This document shows positions 1 to 8,274 of a stretch of 64,000 nucleotides of DNA, piece after piece. The notes beneath the pieces were generated by a model, which saw nothing but the letters and a program-made list of their open reading frames with translations, was not told the origin of the DNA and did no database searches. Each line of letters begins with the position of its first letter. The stretch's first letter is position 1. Source of the stretch: Chlamydiales bacterium (GTDB lineage Bacteria > Chlamydiota > Chlamydiia > Chlamydiales > SM23-39); the NCBI GenBank assembly GCA_030681135.1, contig JAUXXF010000021.1, positions 62,001-126,000 of the forward strand, written 5' to 3'. A program made the position numbers and the translations under genes.

Positions 1-105
1 AACACCTAATGATTAGGTATCATAGGAAATATACTCTTTAGCACCAACTTCTAAAAAATTCATATGGTAAAAAACCCAGAAATTTAGAAGCTGTCAGTCA
101 GAAAA

Positions 106-1440
106 TTAAATTGCAAAATAACGTCGAGCCAATTGGGTAGTCCTAAGGATAGAATACGAGTATGAAGGAACCAATAGACGCCCAGAATGATTTATAAATT
201 CAGGTGTTATTTCAGGAGTAAACGTGTATACTAAAGCGACTACAGCTGTACTTAAAGCACTTGGAGCCAAGACTTTGGCTAAATCTTTAACAATGGGTGC
301 AATTTGCCCCATCTGGTTGTAGTATAACTTTTCGATTTTTGCAGATGTAAGTGCAAATCCGTGAAGATTTTTTAAATATTGCGATTCGAGTTTATCCATT
401 TTCTCCTTGAACTCGATCGAAATGGATTTTGTACTCCAAAATTGCCTAAAAACATTCCTTAAAAGATTTTGATCAATTCCTTCAAACGTGATTAAGTCGT
501 CCAAAGATTCTTCATTTGGATTTGCTATCAGATATGGAAGAGGATTTGAGGGAGTGCTATTAGCGCGGAAAAATCTTTCTAATGATTGAATTTGCAAAAA
601 TTCTCGCCACTGCAGAAATACTTTATTGGACGTGTCAACCAGTGCTATAGTTTTGCTGGATGCTAATTCATCAAAATTCTCTCTAAGCCTATTTAACAGT
701 AACATTCCGTATACACAAGTTTGCAAACTTTCCCAAACGCAATTACCAACCTCTTGATAGCTAGAAAGAGGATATGCCTGTTCTATACAAAGAGAAAGAG
801 AATCCTTTGTCGCATCGAAATTATGAGAAATATTGCTAAGCCATTTATCATATGTTTCCTCAGATTGGTCAGCTAAGTTAATAATTTCTTCAAAAGCCGC
901 TTTCGTTATTTTTTCCGGGTTGATTTTATAGACTTCAATCGGTCTTCTAGTCGCCGCTCCTTTGTTAGCAATTAAAAGATAATCTTTATCAAAGGCAACA
1001 ATCACTCGGTGACCTTGAAAACCGGAGGAAATTGAAACCGGCTCTTCTTTCTGAAAATCATCAAAAAGAAGAGAGGCGTCTTGTTTAAAGAAAATTTCAC
1101 CTTCTAATTTGCTGTCTCTTTCATTAAGAAGAGAAGAGAGAAATTCAGTTTCTTTTAGACTGATAATGGCATGATTCGTGGTCAAAAAATCTTGTAGACT
1201 TTTTTTAAAGTGTTTTCTAAAATCTACGAATCTTGTTCCTTCAAGTTTAATTGGATGGGTATTGATATAGGCGACACCAGCAAGCTGCCAAGCGTGAGCA
1301 AGCTGCTTGATAGCACTACTTTTTTCAATAAAAACCTTAACGCCGCCAAATTGGTCGTAAAAACTGATTTTGTTACTAGGTTCATCGCTCGGTATACAAG
1401 GAGTTATTGGAGCGTCCGCTACGCAATTTTTTACTGACAT
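106..1440 (-). CDS. hypothetical protein, chlamydial type
   Basis: I do not recognise this protein. The frame is open further upstream to 1557, but I prefer the ATG at 1440, which has a GAGG sequence about 10 bases before it and gives 444 residues. The protein is mostly soluble and helical. One hydrophobic stretch near the C-terminus (motif STAVVALVYTFTP) could be a membrane anchor, followed by a short tail rich in Arg and Tyr. There is no clear signal peptide from the chosen start. It is divergent from the NUDIX gene that begins near 1610, so the region around 1441-1609 probably holds promoters for both. It may be a lineage-specific host-interaction protein, but nothing in the sequence proves that. 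Confidence 0.6.
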   Translation of the reverse strand: MSVKNCVADAPITPCIPSDEPSNKISFYDQFGGVKVFIEKSSAIKQLAHAWQLAGVAYINTHPIKLEGTRFVDFRKHFKKSLQDFLTTNHAIISLKETEFLSSLLNERDSKLEGEIFFKQDASLLFDDFQKEEPVSISSGFQGHRVIVAFDKDYLLIANKGAATRRPIEVYKINPEKITKAAFEEIINLADQSEETYDKWLSNISHNFDATKDSLSLCIEQAYPLSSYQEVGNCVWESLQTCVYGMLLLNRLRENFDELASSKTIALVDTSNKVFLQWREFLQIQSLERFFRANSTPSNPLPYLIANPNEESLDDLITFEGIDQNLLRNVFRQFWSTKSISIEFKEKMDKLESQYLKNLHGFALTSAKIEKLYYNQMGQIAPIVKDLAKVLAPSALSTAVVALVYTFTPEITPEFINHSGRLLVPSYSYSILRTTQLARRYFAI

Positions 1441-1609
1441 ACCTAGATTATCCTCATTTAATTTCAAAATCTGCAAAAGACGATAACACATCACCTGTTT
1501 ATTTTCAAAAATCAAATCACTTAATAACAAAAGAAAACTAAAAACTTTATTTAACATTTACGAAAGAATAAACTTGTTTTTTGAAAAAGGAGCAGCTATC
1601 CTTTGTGAC

Positions 1610-2065
1610 ATGGAAAAAGACATAGAGATCCACGAAAAAGAGCCTGAAGGTTTTTCTCCTCAAGTGCAAGTCGCCGCTTGCTACCTTGAGAAAGAAGGCA
1701 AGGTTCTTTTATTGCAACGAGCAACTAACAAATCAGAAGCCGGCAAATGGGGCGTTCCAGCAGGAAAACTGGAAAAAAACGAACTTCCTATAGATGCTGC
1801 AACGCGCGAACTCTTTGAAGAGACGGGCGTTTCTATTGCCTCATCCCAAATCCACTCTTTAGGTTCTCTCTATATCCGCAAACCTGAAATAAGCTACATT
1901 TACCACTTATTTAAAGTGCACATAGATCATCTTCCTCCTGTTTGCTTGTCGAGCGAGCACCAAAGCTACACATGGGCTTCTTTTGAGGAACTAATCAAGA
2001 TGCCATTAATGGCTGGAGCAAAGCAGGCTGTAGACTTTTATCGAACGTTTGAGGTGAATGGATGA
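1610..2065 (+). CDS. NUDIX hydrolase
   Basis: NUDIX proteins hydrolyse nucleoside diphosphates linked to another moiety, often as house-cleaning pyrophosphohydrolases. A full NUDIX box is visible at about residues 52-75: GKLEKNE, seven residues, then RELFEETGV, which carries the REXXEEXG metal-binding core. The fold start (VQVAACYLEKEGKVLLLQR) also fits. The frame is open from a TTG at 1574; I use the ATG at 1610, which lies just before the conserved domain, though no good ribosome site precedes either, so the start is uncertain. The stop overlaps the ATG of the next gene (ATGA), so the two are probably translated together. The substrate cannot be told from sequence. Confidence 0.85.
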   Translation: MEKDIEIHEKEPEGFSPQVQVAACYLEKEGKVLLLQRATNKSEAGKWGVPAGKLEKNELPIDAATRELFEETGVSIASSQIHSLGSLYIRKPEISYIYHLFKVHIDHLPPVCLSSEHQSYTWASFEELIKMPLMAGAKQAVDFYRTFEVNG

Positions 2066-2613
2066 TCTTACAACAAGAATTCTACTTTGTCCGCCACGGA
2101 CAAACAGATCAGAATCTTTTAGAAGGAAAAGAAAAAGTAGACCACACTAACGATATTCCGTTAAATCAAACAGGAAGAGCTCAAGCGGTGGCCATTGAAC
2201 CAATCATTGCACGCCTCCCCATCAAAACCATTTGCACAAGCCCTATGAAACGGGCTCAAGAAACAAAAAATATCATCGTCCCTCGCCTCCAAGCGCCGCA
2301 CCATGAAATCGATGACTTAGGTGAATGCAGCGCCAACATTTGGAAAGAAATGGTCCATTTAGGCATGTACTCCCCTATTCCAAACACCGGTGAAACGCAT
2401 CTTTTTATGCAGCGGATCCGAAAAGGGCTCAACAAGGCTCTCTCTCTACCAGGTCCATCGCTGATCGTAGCTCATGGAGGCGTCCATTGGGCCATCTGTT
2501 GTCTTATGAATATCAAGGCTCACGCATGGAGATTGGAAAACTGCGAAATCGTTCACTTTTCCATCGATACTGCTGGACAATGGACCGCCAAAAAAATTTC
2601 AAATTTCTTCTAG
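2062..2613 (+). CDS. histidine phosphatase family protein (phosphoglycerate mutase-like)
   Basis: This 183-residue protein belongs to the histidine phosphatase superfamily. The phosphohistidine motif RHG is at residues 11-13 (FYFVRHGQTDQN), and the second catalytic His lies in VAHGGVHW near residue 138. An Arg-rich substrate-binding stretch (TSPMKRAQET) is in the expected place. It is shorter than glycolytic phosphoglycerate mutase, so a small-molecule phosphatase such as a CobC- or GpmB-like enzyme is more likely. It overlaps the upstream NUDIX gene by four bases; the pair may act in sequence on a nucleotide-type substrate, which is inference from the coupling. Confidence 0.85.
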   Translation: MILQQEFYFVRHGQTDQNLLEGKEKVDHTNDIPLNQTGRAQAVAIEPIIARLPIKTICTSPMKRAQETKNIIVPRLQAPHHEIDDLGECSANIWKEMVHLGMYSPIPNTGETHLFMQRIRKGLNKALSLPGPSLIVAHGGVHWAICCLMNIKAHAWRLENCEIVHFSIDTAGQWTAKKISNFF

Positions 2614-2679
2614 CACAAAATACCAAATTTCTGTAAGCTACATGCCATTCTCTAAAAAACCTAACAATAAGAGGTCCAT

Positions 2680-3381
2680 ATGGCTGTTGATTATATTAAA
2701 CAACCTACAAATCCAACCCTGATACAATCCTGTGTCAATGCACCTGATGTTTCTCCAAGTCTGCATAACTTTTTTTTAGAAAAGCAGATTGCTCTGCCTC
2801 CTTTTGGCATGCGAAATTATCGCGCCGCTATGCTAATCGAACGCGCAGATTCACCTTTTTCAATTAACCAACTGTTAAATCGCGGACAGATCTTAAATGG
2901 TCTTAAAACGAGAAGAGAAGAGTTAGATAGAGCTCAAAAAGCTATTTTCCTCATCAGCTCTATCGCATTAAGTATCTTATTGCCTTGGGGATTACTAGGT
3001 GGACTCACATTTCGTGTTACAATCACAGCGCTTGCAACTATCGGTGTTGTAGGAACCGCATTGAAAACGCTAAATCAAGACTTAAATGTAAACGATCAAC
3101 ACAAGAGAGCTTTAGAGTCATTTGAGAAAACCTCCGAGCGATTCACTCAAACAATTATAGGCAATGGGATCGTGCATGAAATGCTCATAAATAGAGAAAA
3201 GTATTTAGGCCTTTGCTCTGAATCAAAAGGTGTTTCCAAACAGCACTGGCAAGAACTAAACACTCTCTATAATTACCTTGAAGAGCCAGCACAACTGCTC
3301 TTGCGACAAGAAGCAAAGACTGTTTACGAACAAGTCATGAAGGAGCGCAAAGAGAGAGAACTACTTCAAACAGCCTCATAG
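2680..3381 (+). CDS. Inc-like protein with paired hydrophobic segments
   Basis: Unrecognised 233-residue protein. An N-terminal hydrophilic region of about 85 residues is followed by two closely spaced hydrophobic segments (AIFLISSIALSILLPWGLL and TFRVTITALATIGVVGTAL, about residues 88-127) and a charged helical tail. This two-lobed hydrophobic arrangement without a cleavable signal peptide is the classic outline of chlamydial inclusion-membrane (Inc) proteins that are secreted by type III secretion. That role is inference. An AGAGG sequence lies about seven bases before the ATG. A hairpin follows the stop codon. Confidence 0.65.
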   Translation: MAVDYIKQPTNPTLIQSCVNAPDVSPSLHNFFLEKQIALPPFGMRNYRAAMLIERADSPFSINQLLNRGQILNGLKTRREELDRAQKAIFLISSIALSILLPWGLLGGLTFRVTITALATIGVVGTALKTLNQDLNVNDQHKRALESFEKTSERFTQTIIGNGIVHEMLINREKYLGLCSESKGVSKQHWQELNTLYNYLEEPAQLLLRQEAKTVYEQVMKERKERELLQTAS

Positions 3382-3394
3382 AGGCTTTTGAGCT

Positions 3395-3420
3395 GCTTGA
3401 GCTTTTTTAAAAGCTCAAGC
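3395..3420 (+). terminator. hairpin after the Inc-like gene
   Basis: A perfect inverted repeat with 12-base arms (GCTTGAGCTTTT and its complement) lies 14 bases after the stop at 3381. No T-run follows on the plus strand, but the arms contain a T4/A4 block, so it could end transcription from either side or act as a transcript 3' stabiliser. Confidence 0.5.
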
Positions 3421-3517
3421 CTGCTCTGACAAGAAAGAATCGTATTTCAAGACGTTATCTCGATCGGAATGGAACATAAACATTTTTTCCCATTGCGATA
3501 GAAAAGCATGAAAAGCA

Positions 3518-4552
3518 TTACATATGCCAAGTGAGTTTCAAATAAGGCCCAGAATACGCAAAGCTTGTTGTCTCAAGATCAGAAATTCTCTGAGCCCCTG
3601 GAGTGACATAAGAAACAATCATATCAAAAGGTCCTATATAATTATTCATCTCATATCCGCCTTCGAGTCTTATGCTTGATCGATTGCAGAATATATAATC
3701 ATAAGCCATTCCAAGACGACCTTCAAAGTTAGAGACGATTCGACTGTTGGATGGTGATTTAAACACATTTGTCGCATCAGCAGGAAAAGTCAATGCAGAG
3801 CTCGATTTTACAGCGCCCATCAACAAAGCTGTATTAAATTGCCCAACTAACAAAAGCCCCTTACACAGATTGTAGATAAGATCAAAACCTAACATTGGAC
3901 CTGCACCCCAATAGGTACTTTTAACATATCCTCCTGTAAAAGGGAGATCATGTTTTAAAGAAGCATACCGAACGCCAACTGTCGGAGTAAATTCAAAAAA
4001 GCACGAACCGGTTATCAAGCGATGCCCAAATTTAAGATCGCCCTGATTTAACGTATATTTTAAATAGGAAGGAGGAAGCGGAGTTCCAGCAGGAAACAAA
4101 GCTCCTACATTAAAAAAGCTACTGCCAAAAGTAAAAGGAGTATCGATTAAATCTTCGACATTATGGTTGGAGTTATGCAAATAAAAATAAGCAGCCTCTA
4201 ACCGATTAGCCGAATTAGCAAAATCATAGCCCACTTGGATTCCTCCAGCAGGTCCGAAACTCGCTTCAGAAGGTGAGCCCTTACAGGTCACTCCTCCCTG
4301 ATTATTAAAATGACCCACGCTATGGGTAAAAGTTCCTAACCCAGTTTCAGTAGGAACAGCAAACATTCCCATGACTCCAATATAAAATCCAGACGGTTCA
4401 GTATATGAGCGCATTGATCTGTCGTCACATTGCCCTTTTTCACACCGTTGTGTATTACATGGCTTTTCACAGGACTGTTCTTCCCTCTTCTTCCCAAATG
4501 CATGACAATTAAAGATTAGCAACAAAAAAGAACATAAAATAAATCGTTTCAC
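3518..4552 (-). CDS. MOMP-like outer membrane protein (Lpg1974-type pore family)
   Basis: The 344-residue product has a signal peptide (MKRFILCSFLLLIFNCHAFG) and a short mature N-terminus with five cysteines between residues 28 and 42, which could form the disulfide cross-links used by chlamydial outer envelopes. The rest is alternating beta-strand sequence with motifs such as SGFYIGVMGMFAVP and GIQVGYDFANSANRLEAAYF, ending in an aromatic strand (GPYLKLTWHM), as expected of an outer-membrane barrel. It resembles the Legionella major outer membrane protein-like family that is expanded in Waddlia and relatives. Probable role: porin and structural envelope protein. It stands alone on the minus strand with its own upstream gap. 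Confidence 0.8.
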   Translation of the reverse strand: MKRFILCSFLLLIFNCHAFGKKREEQSCEKPCNTQRCEKGQCDDRSMRSYTEPSGFYIGVMGMFAVPTETGLGTFTHSVGHFNNQGGVTCKGSPSEASFGPAGGIQVGYDFANSANRLEAAYFYLHNSNHNVEDLIDTPFTFGSSFFNVGALFPAGTPLPPSYLKYTLNQGDLKFGHRLITGSCFFEFTPTVGVRYASLKHDLPFTGGYVKSTYWGAGPMLGFDLIYNLCKGLLLVGQFNTALLMGAVKSSSALTFPADATNVFKSPSNSRIVSNFEGRLGMAYDYIFCNRSSIRLEGGYEMNNYIGPFDMIVSYVTPGAQRISDLETTSFAYSGPYLKLTWHM

Positions 4553-4631
4553 GATTGCCTCAAATTAGATTTCCCTCTCCTTTCTATATACACAAAGTAT
4601 TTATTTCGCAAAAACCTTATTTTTAAGAGAG

Positions 4632-4735
4632 CTCTTGCGTAATTGAACCTATCCTAATGAAAAGTTCCAGTCGATTTTCGAGAGTTTTTTCAGCCGAAAA
4701 CTTCCTAAAATCAACGAACCCTTAATTACGCAAGA
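4632..4735. repeat. inverted repeat with related tandem neighbour (family A)
   Basis: The ends are a perfect 13-base inverted repeat (CTCTTGCGTAATT at 4632-4644 and its complement at 4723-4735). Inside, a CGATTTTCGAGAGTT block faces AACTTCCTAAAATCAACG. The interior begins GAACCTATCCTAATGAAAAG, closely resembling the arm of the next element at 4754 (GAACCTATCTCAATAAAGAG). This and the following repeat fill the 379-base gap between the porin start and the small basic gene; the porin promoter must lie in 4553-4631. Confidence 0.7.
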
Positions 4736-4753
4736 GGTTTTGAAAAATGAGAA

Positions 4754-4925
4754 GAACCTATCTCAATAAAGAGACTTCGTCGATTTTGGGGATTATTTTG
4801 ACCTATTTTCGAGTTCCTTTTGCAGGGGTAGTATACGAATGTTGATACAACCCCTGGAAAAGGAACTCGAAAATAGGCTCAAAAGAACCCCAAAATCGAC
4901 AGAAGCTCTTTATTGAGATAGGTTC
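4754..4925. repeat. 172-bp long imperfect inverted repeat (family A)
   Basis: Two arms of about 76 bases face each other. Left arm landmarks: GAACCTATCTCAATAAAGAG, TCGATTTTGGGG, CCTATTTTCGAGTTCCTTTT, CAGGGGT; the complement of the right arm repeats these in order with few mismatches. The central loop is about 19 bases (around 4831-4850). No coding potential. Transcribed RNA would fold into one long hairpin. Related partial copies are seen at 4645, 28151 and 30073. Confidence 0.85.
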
Positions 4926-4931
4926 AAAGAA

Positions 4932-5042
4932 TTATCCGCCGGTACGGCTCTTCTTTTTCTTCATCGACATCGAAGGACAAGCACATTTAGTCGACTTTCT
5001 TGAAACAGTTTTTTTCTTTGCAGTTTTTTTTGCTTTAGCCAT
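4932..5042 (-). CDS. 36-residue Lys-rich basic protein
   Basis: A short frame preceded by a strong ribosome site (AAGGAG five bases before the ATG) encodes 36 residues. It begins MAKAKKTAKKKTVSRKSTK, then CACPSMSMKKKKSRTGG. Over a third of residues are Lys or Arg, and the AKKTAKKKT pattern recalls the Lys/Ala repeats of the chlamydial histone-like protein Hc2. A DNA- or RNA-binding role is inference; the Cys-Ala-Cys pair is unusual. It lies 58 bases downstream of the His/Asp-rich lipoprotein on the same strand and ends six bases from inverted repeat 4754-4925. Confidence 0.6.
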   Translation of the reverse strand: MAKAKKTAKKKTVSRKSTKCACPSMSMKKKKSRTGG

Positions 5043-5100
5043 AAATACTCCTTAAAATGAGGGTTTTTCCCCTTGTTTGGTTATATAAACAATAAGCCAT

Positions 5101-5442
5101 TTATCGTCCATGACCGCCACTGCCACCTCCTCTTCCACCACCCCCTCTCGGCCCGCGCTGCCCATCTGGCTGATGATTGCCATCACGGTCACGACGACCA
5201 TCATGATCATGATGTCTATCATGGTCATGGTCATAATCTCTATGGTTATGATTTCGATGCCAATCATTAAAATCGTACTCAGAACCAAACCAAATCCCAT
5301 AATAAAAGCCGGGACCTATCCATATCATTGGCGCCTCATCATCTTGCTGCTCAGTCTCTTCCTCACTTACTTCAACGTTTGTCTTAGCGCATCCTGTCCA
5401 GCAAAGAAAAAGACAAATAAATAGGCAATACCCTCTTTTCAT
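5101..5442 (-). CDS. His/Asp-rich putative lipoprotein
   Basis: The ATG at 5442 is preceded by GAGGAG at good spacing, so it is preferred over the in-frame TTG at 5457. The 113-residue product starts MKRGYCLFICLFLCWTGC, a lipoprotein-type signal with Cys 18 as likely lipidation site, although Trp at -3 is unusual. An acidic stretch (SEEETEQQDDEAP) follows, then an aromatic segment, then His/Asp/Arg repeats (RDYDHDHDRHHDHDGRRDRD) and a Gly/Arg tail (GPRGGGGRGGGSGGHGR). The His/Asp tract could bind metal ions such as zinc or nickel. The repetitive tract is open on both strands, which creates long spurious frames here. Confidence 0.65.
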   Translation of the reverse strand: MKRGYCLFICLFLCWTGCAKTNVEVSEEETEQQDDEAPMIWIGPGFYYGIWFGSEYDFNDWHRNHNHRDYDHDHDRHHDHDGRRDRDGNHQPDGQRGPRGGGGRGGGSGGHGR

Positions 5443-5549
5443 AAAAAAGCTCCTCAAAATTCACCTTATTTAGTATTTACTATTTTATACGCAAATAATC
5501 TAAAGAATTAATCCTTCAGGTTATTCCGTATACACCAGGAAATATTGCT

Positions 5550-6839
5550 ATGCCCAAGACTCAAGAAAAAATTTCTTACCCCATTCAAGCTTGGAGCATA
5601 TGGCTTCTTAGCGCGTTTTTCATGTTCTATAAGTACGCCATCGAGGTCTCTCCCAGCGTCATGACAGAAACGCTTATGCAAACGTTTTCTATTACGGGGG
5701 CTGAACTTGGCAACTTGGCGGCTTGTTATTTTTATTCCTACCTGCTGCTGCAAATTCCGGCAGGACTATTATTAGATAAATTTGGGCCCAGGATCGTCAC
5801 AACCATAGCTATTGTCATATGTGCTTTAGGAAGCCTTGTATTTTCAAGAGCAGAATCTCTCATGGTCGCAGAAGCTGGTCGTCTTCTCACGGGCGCTGGC
5901 GCAGCATTTGCGGTAGTCAACTGTTTAAAACTCACTGCTAACTGGTTCCCTACCAGATTATTTGCTTTTATGGCAGGGCTTATGATGACCGTGGCTATGC
6001 TTGGCGCTGTAGGAGGCCAGGCACCTTTGTCGGCATTGATCCACAAAGTTCAGTGGCAAGGCGCCATGAATACTTTAGGGATCGCAGGACTTGTTTTAGC
6101 CGCCATCTTTTGGCTCGTCGTCCGAGATCAATCTCCCTCTCATGCCAAAAAACACAAACTCGTTTTTTCTAAGACGTCGTTGAAAAAAAGCACTTACCGA
6201 ATTCTCAAAGATCCCCAATCTTGGTGGCTTTCTATTTATAGCGGATTTGCGTTTGCCCCCGTGATGGTATTTGGAGGTCTTTGGGGAGTCTCTTTTCTTG
6301 CAGAAGCCTATCAGTTATCTACGAATCTATCTGCTCAAATGCTCTCTTTGATCTTTATCGGTTTTGCCATTGGAGCACCTGCGTTTGGCTGGTTTTCTGA
6401 TTGGCTCAAATCCAGACGCATTGTCATGCTCTGGGGAAGCGTTGCGGCTCTTTTCACCATCTCCGCCGTTATTTATGGACCGCATCTCTTTGTAAATTTC
6501 CTCGCACCACTTCTTTTTCTCTTTGGATTTTCTATCAGCAGCTTCTTGCTTTGCTTCACTATGATGAGAGAAATCCATTCGCCCCTTCTGGCAGCTACAG
6601 CTATAGGATTTATGAATGCATTCGACGCGCTTTTAGGAGCCCTTTCAGATCCTTTGACAGGAAAATTCCTCGATGCCACATGGGATGGAAAGCTCGTTAA
6701 TGGAGTGAGAGCCTTTTCCCTAGACGCCTACCATATGGCATTTTTAACGATTCCTGTCTATTTGATCATCGCTTTAATCACGCTCTCTAAGGTGAAAGAA
6801 ACGTATTCTCGCCACTCTTATCCAGCTTCCTTACCTTAA
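5550..6839 (+). CDS. MFS transporter
   Basis: A 429-residue major facilitator superfamily permease with about 12 membrane segments. The loop 2-3 signature appears as AGLLLDKFGPRIVTT and the equivalent second-half loop as FGWFSDWLKSRR. It resembles sugar-acid/phthalate-type MFS carriers found in intracellular bacteria such as Legionella and Coxiella, but the substrate is unknown. Its 3' end overlaps the end of the convergent symporter gene by 53 bases, so the two C-termini are encoded on opposite strands of the same DNA. Confidence 0.85.
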   Translation: MPKTQEKISYPIQAWSIWLLSAFFMFYKYAIEVSPSVMTETLMQTFSITGAELGNLAACYFYSYLLLQIPAGLLLDKFGPRIVTTIAIVICALGSLVFSRAESLMVAEAGRLLTGAGAAFAVVNCLKLTANWFPTRLFAFMAGLMMTVAMLGAVGGQAPLSALIHKVQWQGAMNTLGIAGLVLAAIFWLVVRDQSPSHAKKHKLVFSKTSLKKSTYRILKDPQSWWLSIYSGFAFAPVMVFGGLWGVSFLAEAYQLSTNLSAQMLSLIFIGFAIGAPAFGWFSDWLKSRRIVMLWGSVAALFTISAVIYGPHLFVNFLAPLLFLFGFSISSFLLCFTMMREIHSPLLAATAIGFMNAFDALLGALSDPLTGKFLDATWDGKLVNGVRAFSLDAYHMAFLTIPVYLIIALITLSKVKETYSRHSYPASLP

Positions 6840-7965
6840 TCCATCTGCTCAAGTTCATGGCAAAGCCTCCATTTCCGAGGACATTGGCGCAAGTGATCAC
6901 AGGATCGAACAGGATATATAAGGCTGTAATGAGAGAGAGCATCGTTCCATCAAATCCTAAATAACGCTCCAAAATAGGAAGCATCACCAAAATCCCACCT
7001 CCAGGCACTGCTGCGACGGAAAATTTTGCTAAGACAAAATAGCAGGCAAAAATCACATAATTAATAAAATCAGGCTCAGGAACGCCAAAGCTTTTTAACA
7101 CAGCAAAAGCAAAAATAGGGATCGCAAAACAGTCTCCTATCAAATGGACATTGACTGTCGCAGGAACAATGGAGCTTGCAAGTTCCGGATCTTTTGCATT
7201 TTTTTCTACTCCCAAAATGGTCAGCGGCATCGCAGCTGCGCTAGACATGCTTCCAAAACCTGCCATCGCAGCTGGAAGCATATTTTTTACGCTTTGGATA
7301 AACGTTTTATCGCTTCCGTGAGTAGCCACTCGATAAAGAAAGGCGATATAGGCAAAGACAAAAAAAGCAACAAGTCCAAAAATAAGTCCATAATTTTGGA
7401 GAATGTAGCCAATCACTTTGTCATGGCACATTTTCATGAAAAATCCGGCAATAAATATGGGGATGACATACAAACATCCTTTCAACAAAACTCCAATGAT
7501 TCGGTCTATCTTTGCCGACACTTTAGCAGCCCATGAAGGTCTCCATAATCCAAGAAGGATTCCTAAGCCAAGCCCCGCAAGCATCGCTGTATCGTTGCCA
7601 AGCCATTTAGGCAAAGCCCAAGACCAAAAAGGCTGCAGCTGAGCTCCCTCGCTTGGGAAAGACATGGTTAAATCAAAGCCATAAGCAATCCGGCCTACAG
7701 AATAGCTGATCATCGTCGAGATAAAGTTCGAAAGACAGATAGCAGCAATGAGAAAAAGAATGATCTTGGAAGCGCTTTTGGCAAATCCAACCGCAGTCTT
7801 AAACAAGAGACCAAAAATAATGAGCGGCAAGCAAAAGACCATCGCCGATTTGATTGTTAAACTCACTCCATAAAGGATCGATTGGACCTCATAAGGAATC
7901 CAAGAATGAAACGCTCCAATGAACCCCATGAGCGCCAATAAAAGAAAAGGCATTTTGCGAAACAT
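6787..7965 (-). CDS. dicarboxylate/amino acid:cation symporter (DAACS family)
   Basis: The 392-residue protein has the layout of the glutamate/dicarboxylate symporter family: N-terminal helices, the serine-rich re-entrant loop GFGSMSSAAAMPLTILGVEK, and a second loop near VPGGGILVMLPIL. It would import glutamate, aspartate or C4-dicarboxylates using a sodium or proton gradient, which suits an organism with mdh and gltA (see 53562-55719). An AGGAGA-like site is absent; the ATG at 7965 follows ACGGAGAATTT, giving GGAG seven bases away. The final residues overlap the MFS gene on the other strand. Confidence 0.85.
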   Translation of the reverse strand: MFRKMPFLLLALMGFIGAFHSWIPYEVQSILYGVSLTIKSAMVFCLPLIIFGLLFKTAVGFAKSASKIILFLIAAICLSNFISTMISYSVGRIAYGFDLTMSFPSEGAQLQPFWSWALPKWLGNDTAMLAGLGLGILLGLWRPSWAAKVSAKIDRIIGVLLKGCLYVIPIFIAGFFMKMCHDKVIGYILQNYGLIFGLVAFFVFAYIAFLYRVATHGSDKTFIQSVKNMLPAAMAGFGSMSSAAAMPLTILGVEKNAKDPELASSIVPATVNVHLIGDCFAIPIFAFAVLKSFGVPEPDFINYVIFACYFVLAKFSVAAVPGGGILVMLPILERYLGFDGTMLSLITALYILFDPVITCANVLGNGGFAMNLSRWIKVRKLDKSGENTFLSP

Positions 7966-8274
7966 AAATTCTCCGTTGTTTTTTACTGATTTTTAAAAAA
8001 ATATTGATTGGAAATAGGACAAATTACCGGCGGAAGCCGGTTGTTTCGAGGGTCGTAGCAACAGAGGTTAAAAATGTAAACATATGTTTTTAGCACTGCA
8101 ATATACATCGATCGTAGCAAAAAGAATCAAATTAATCCACGCAAAAAATTTTATATATTTTGCAAAGAGGTTAAAAAGAGATTTATCTTGCGGATCCTGG
8201 TTTTTTATGCATCCCGGATCACAGACCTTATCTATAGACTTATTGTAAGAATCTGTTATATTATACTCAGCGCT
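7966..8274. other. divergent intergenic region between symporter and recQ
   Basis: AT-rich 309-base gap that should hold promoters for both divergent genes. A 6-bp GC-rich hairpin (ACCGGC/GCCGGT) lies at 8026-8041. A 70-codon minus-strand frame (8068-8280) has no ribosome site or family features and is not called. Nothing else is recognisable. Confidence 0.4.

Noticed and set aside
5073-5424. Plus-strand frames opposite the His/Asp-rich lipoprotein
   Set aside because: They mirror the codon repeats of the lipoprotein on the other strand; no ribosome site or family.
5508-6046. Minus-strand frames in the MFS gene
   Set aside because: Shadows of the MFS coding sequence without ribosome sites.
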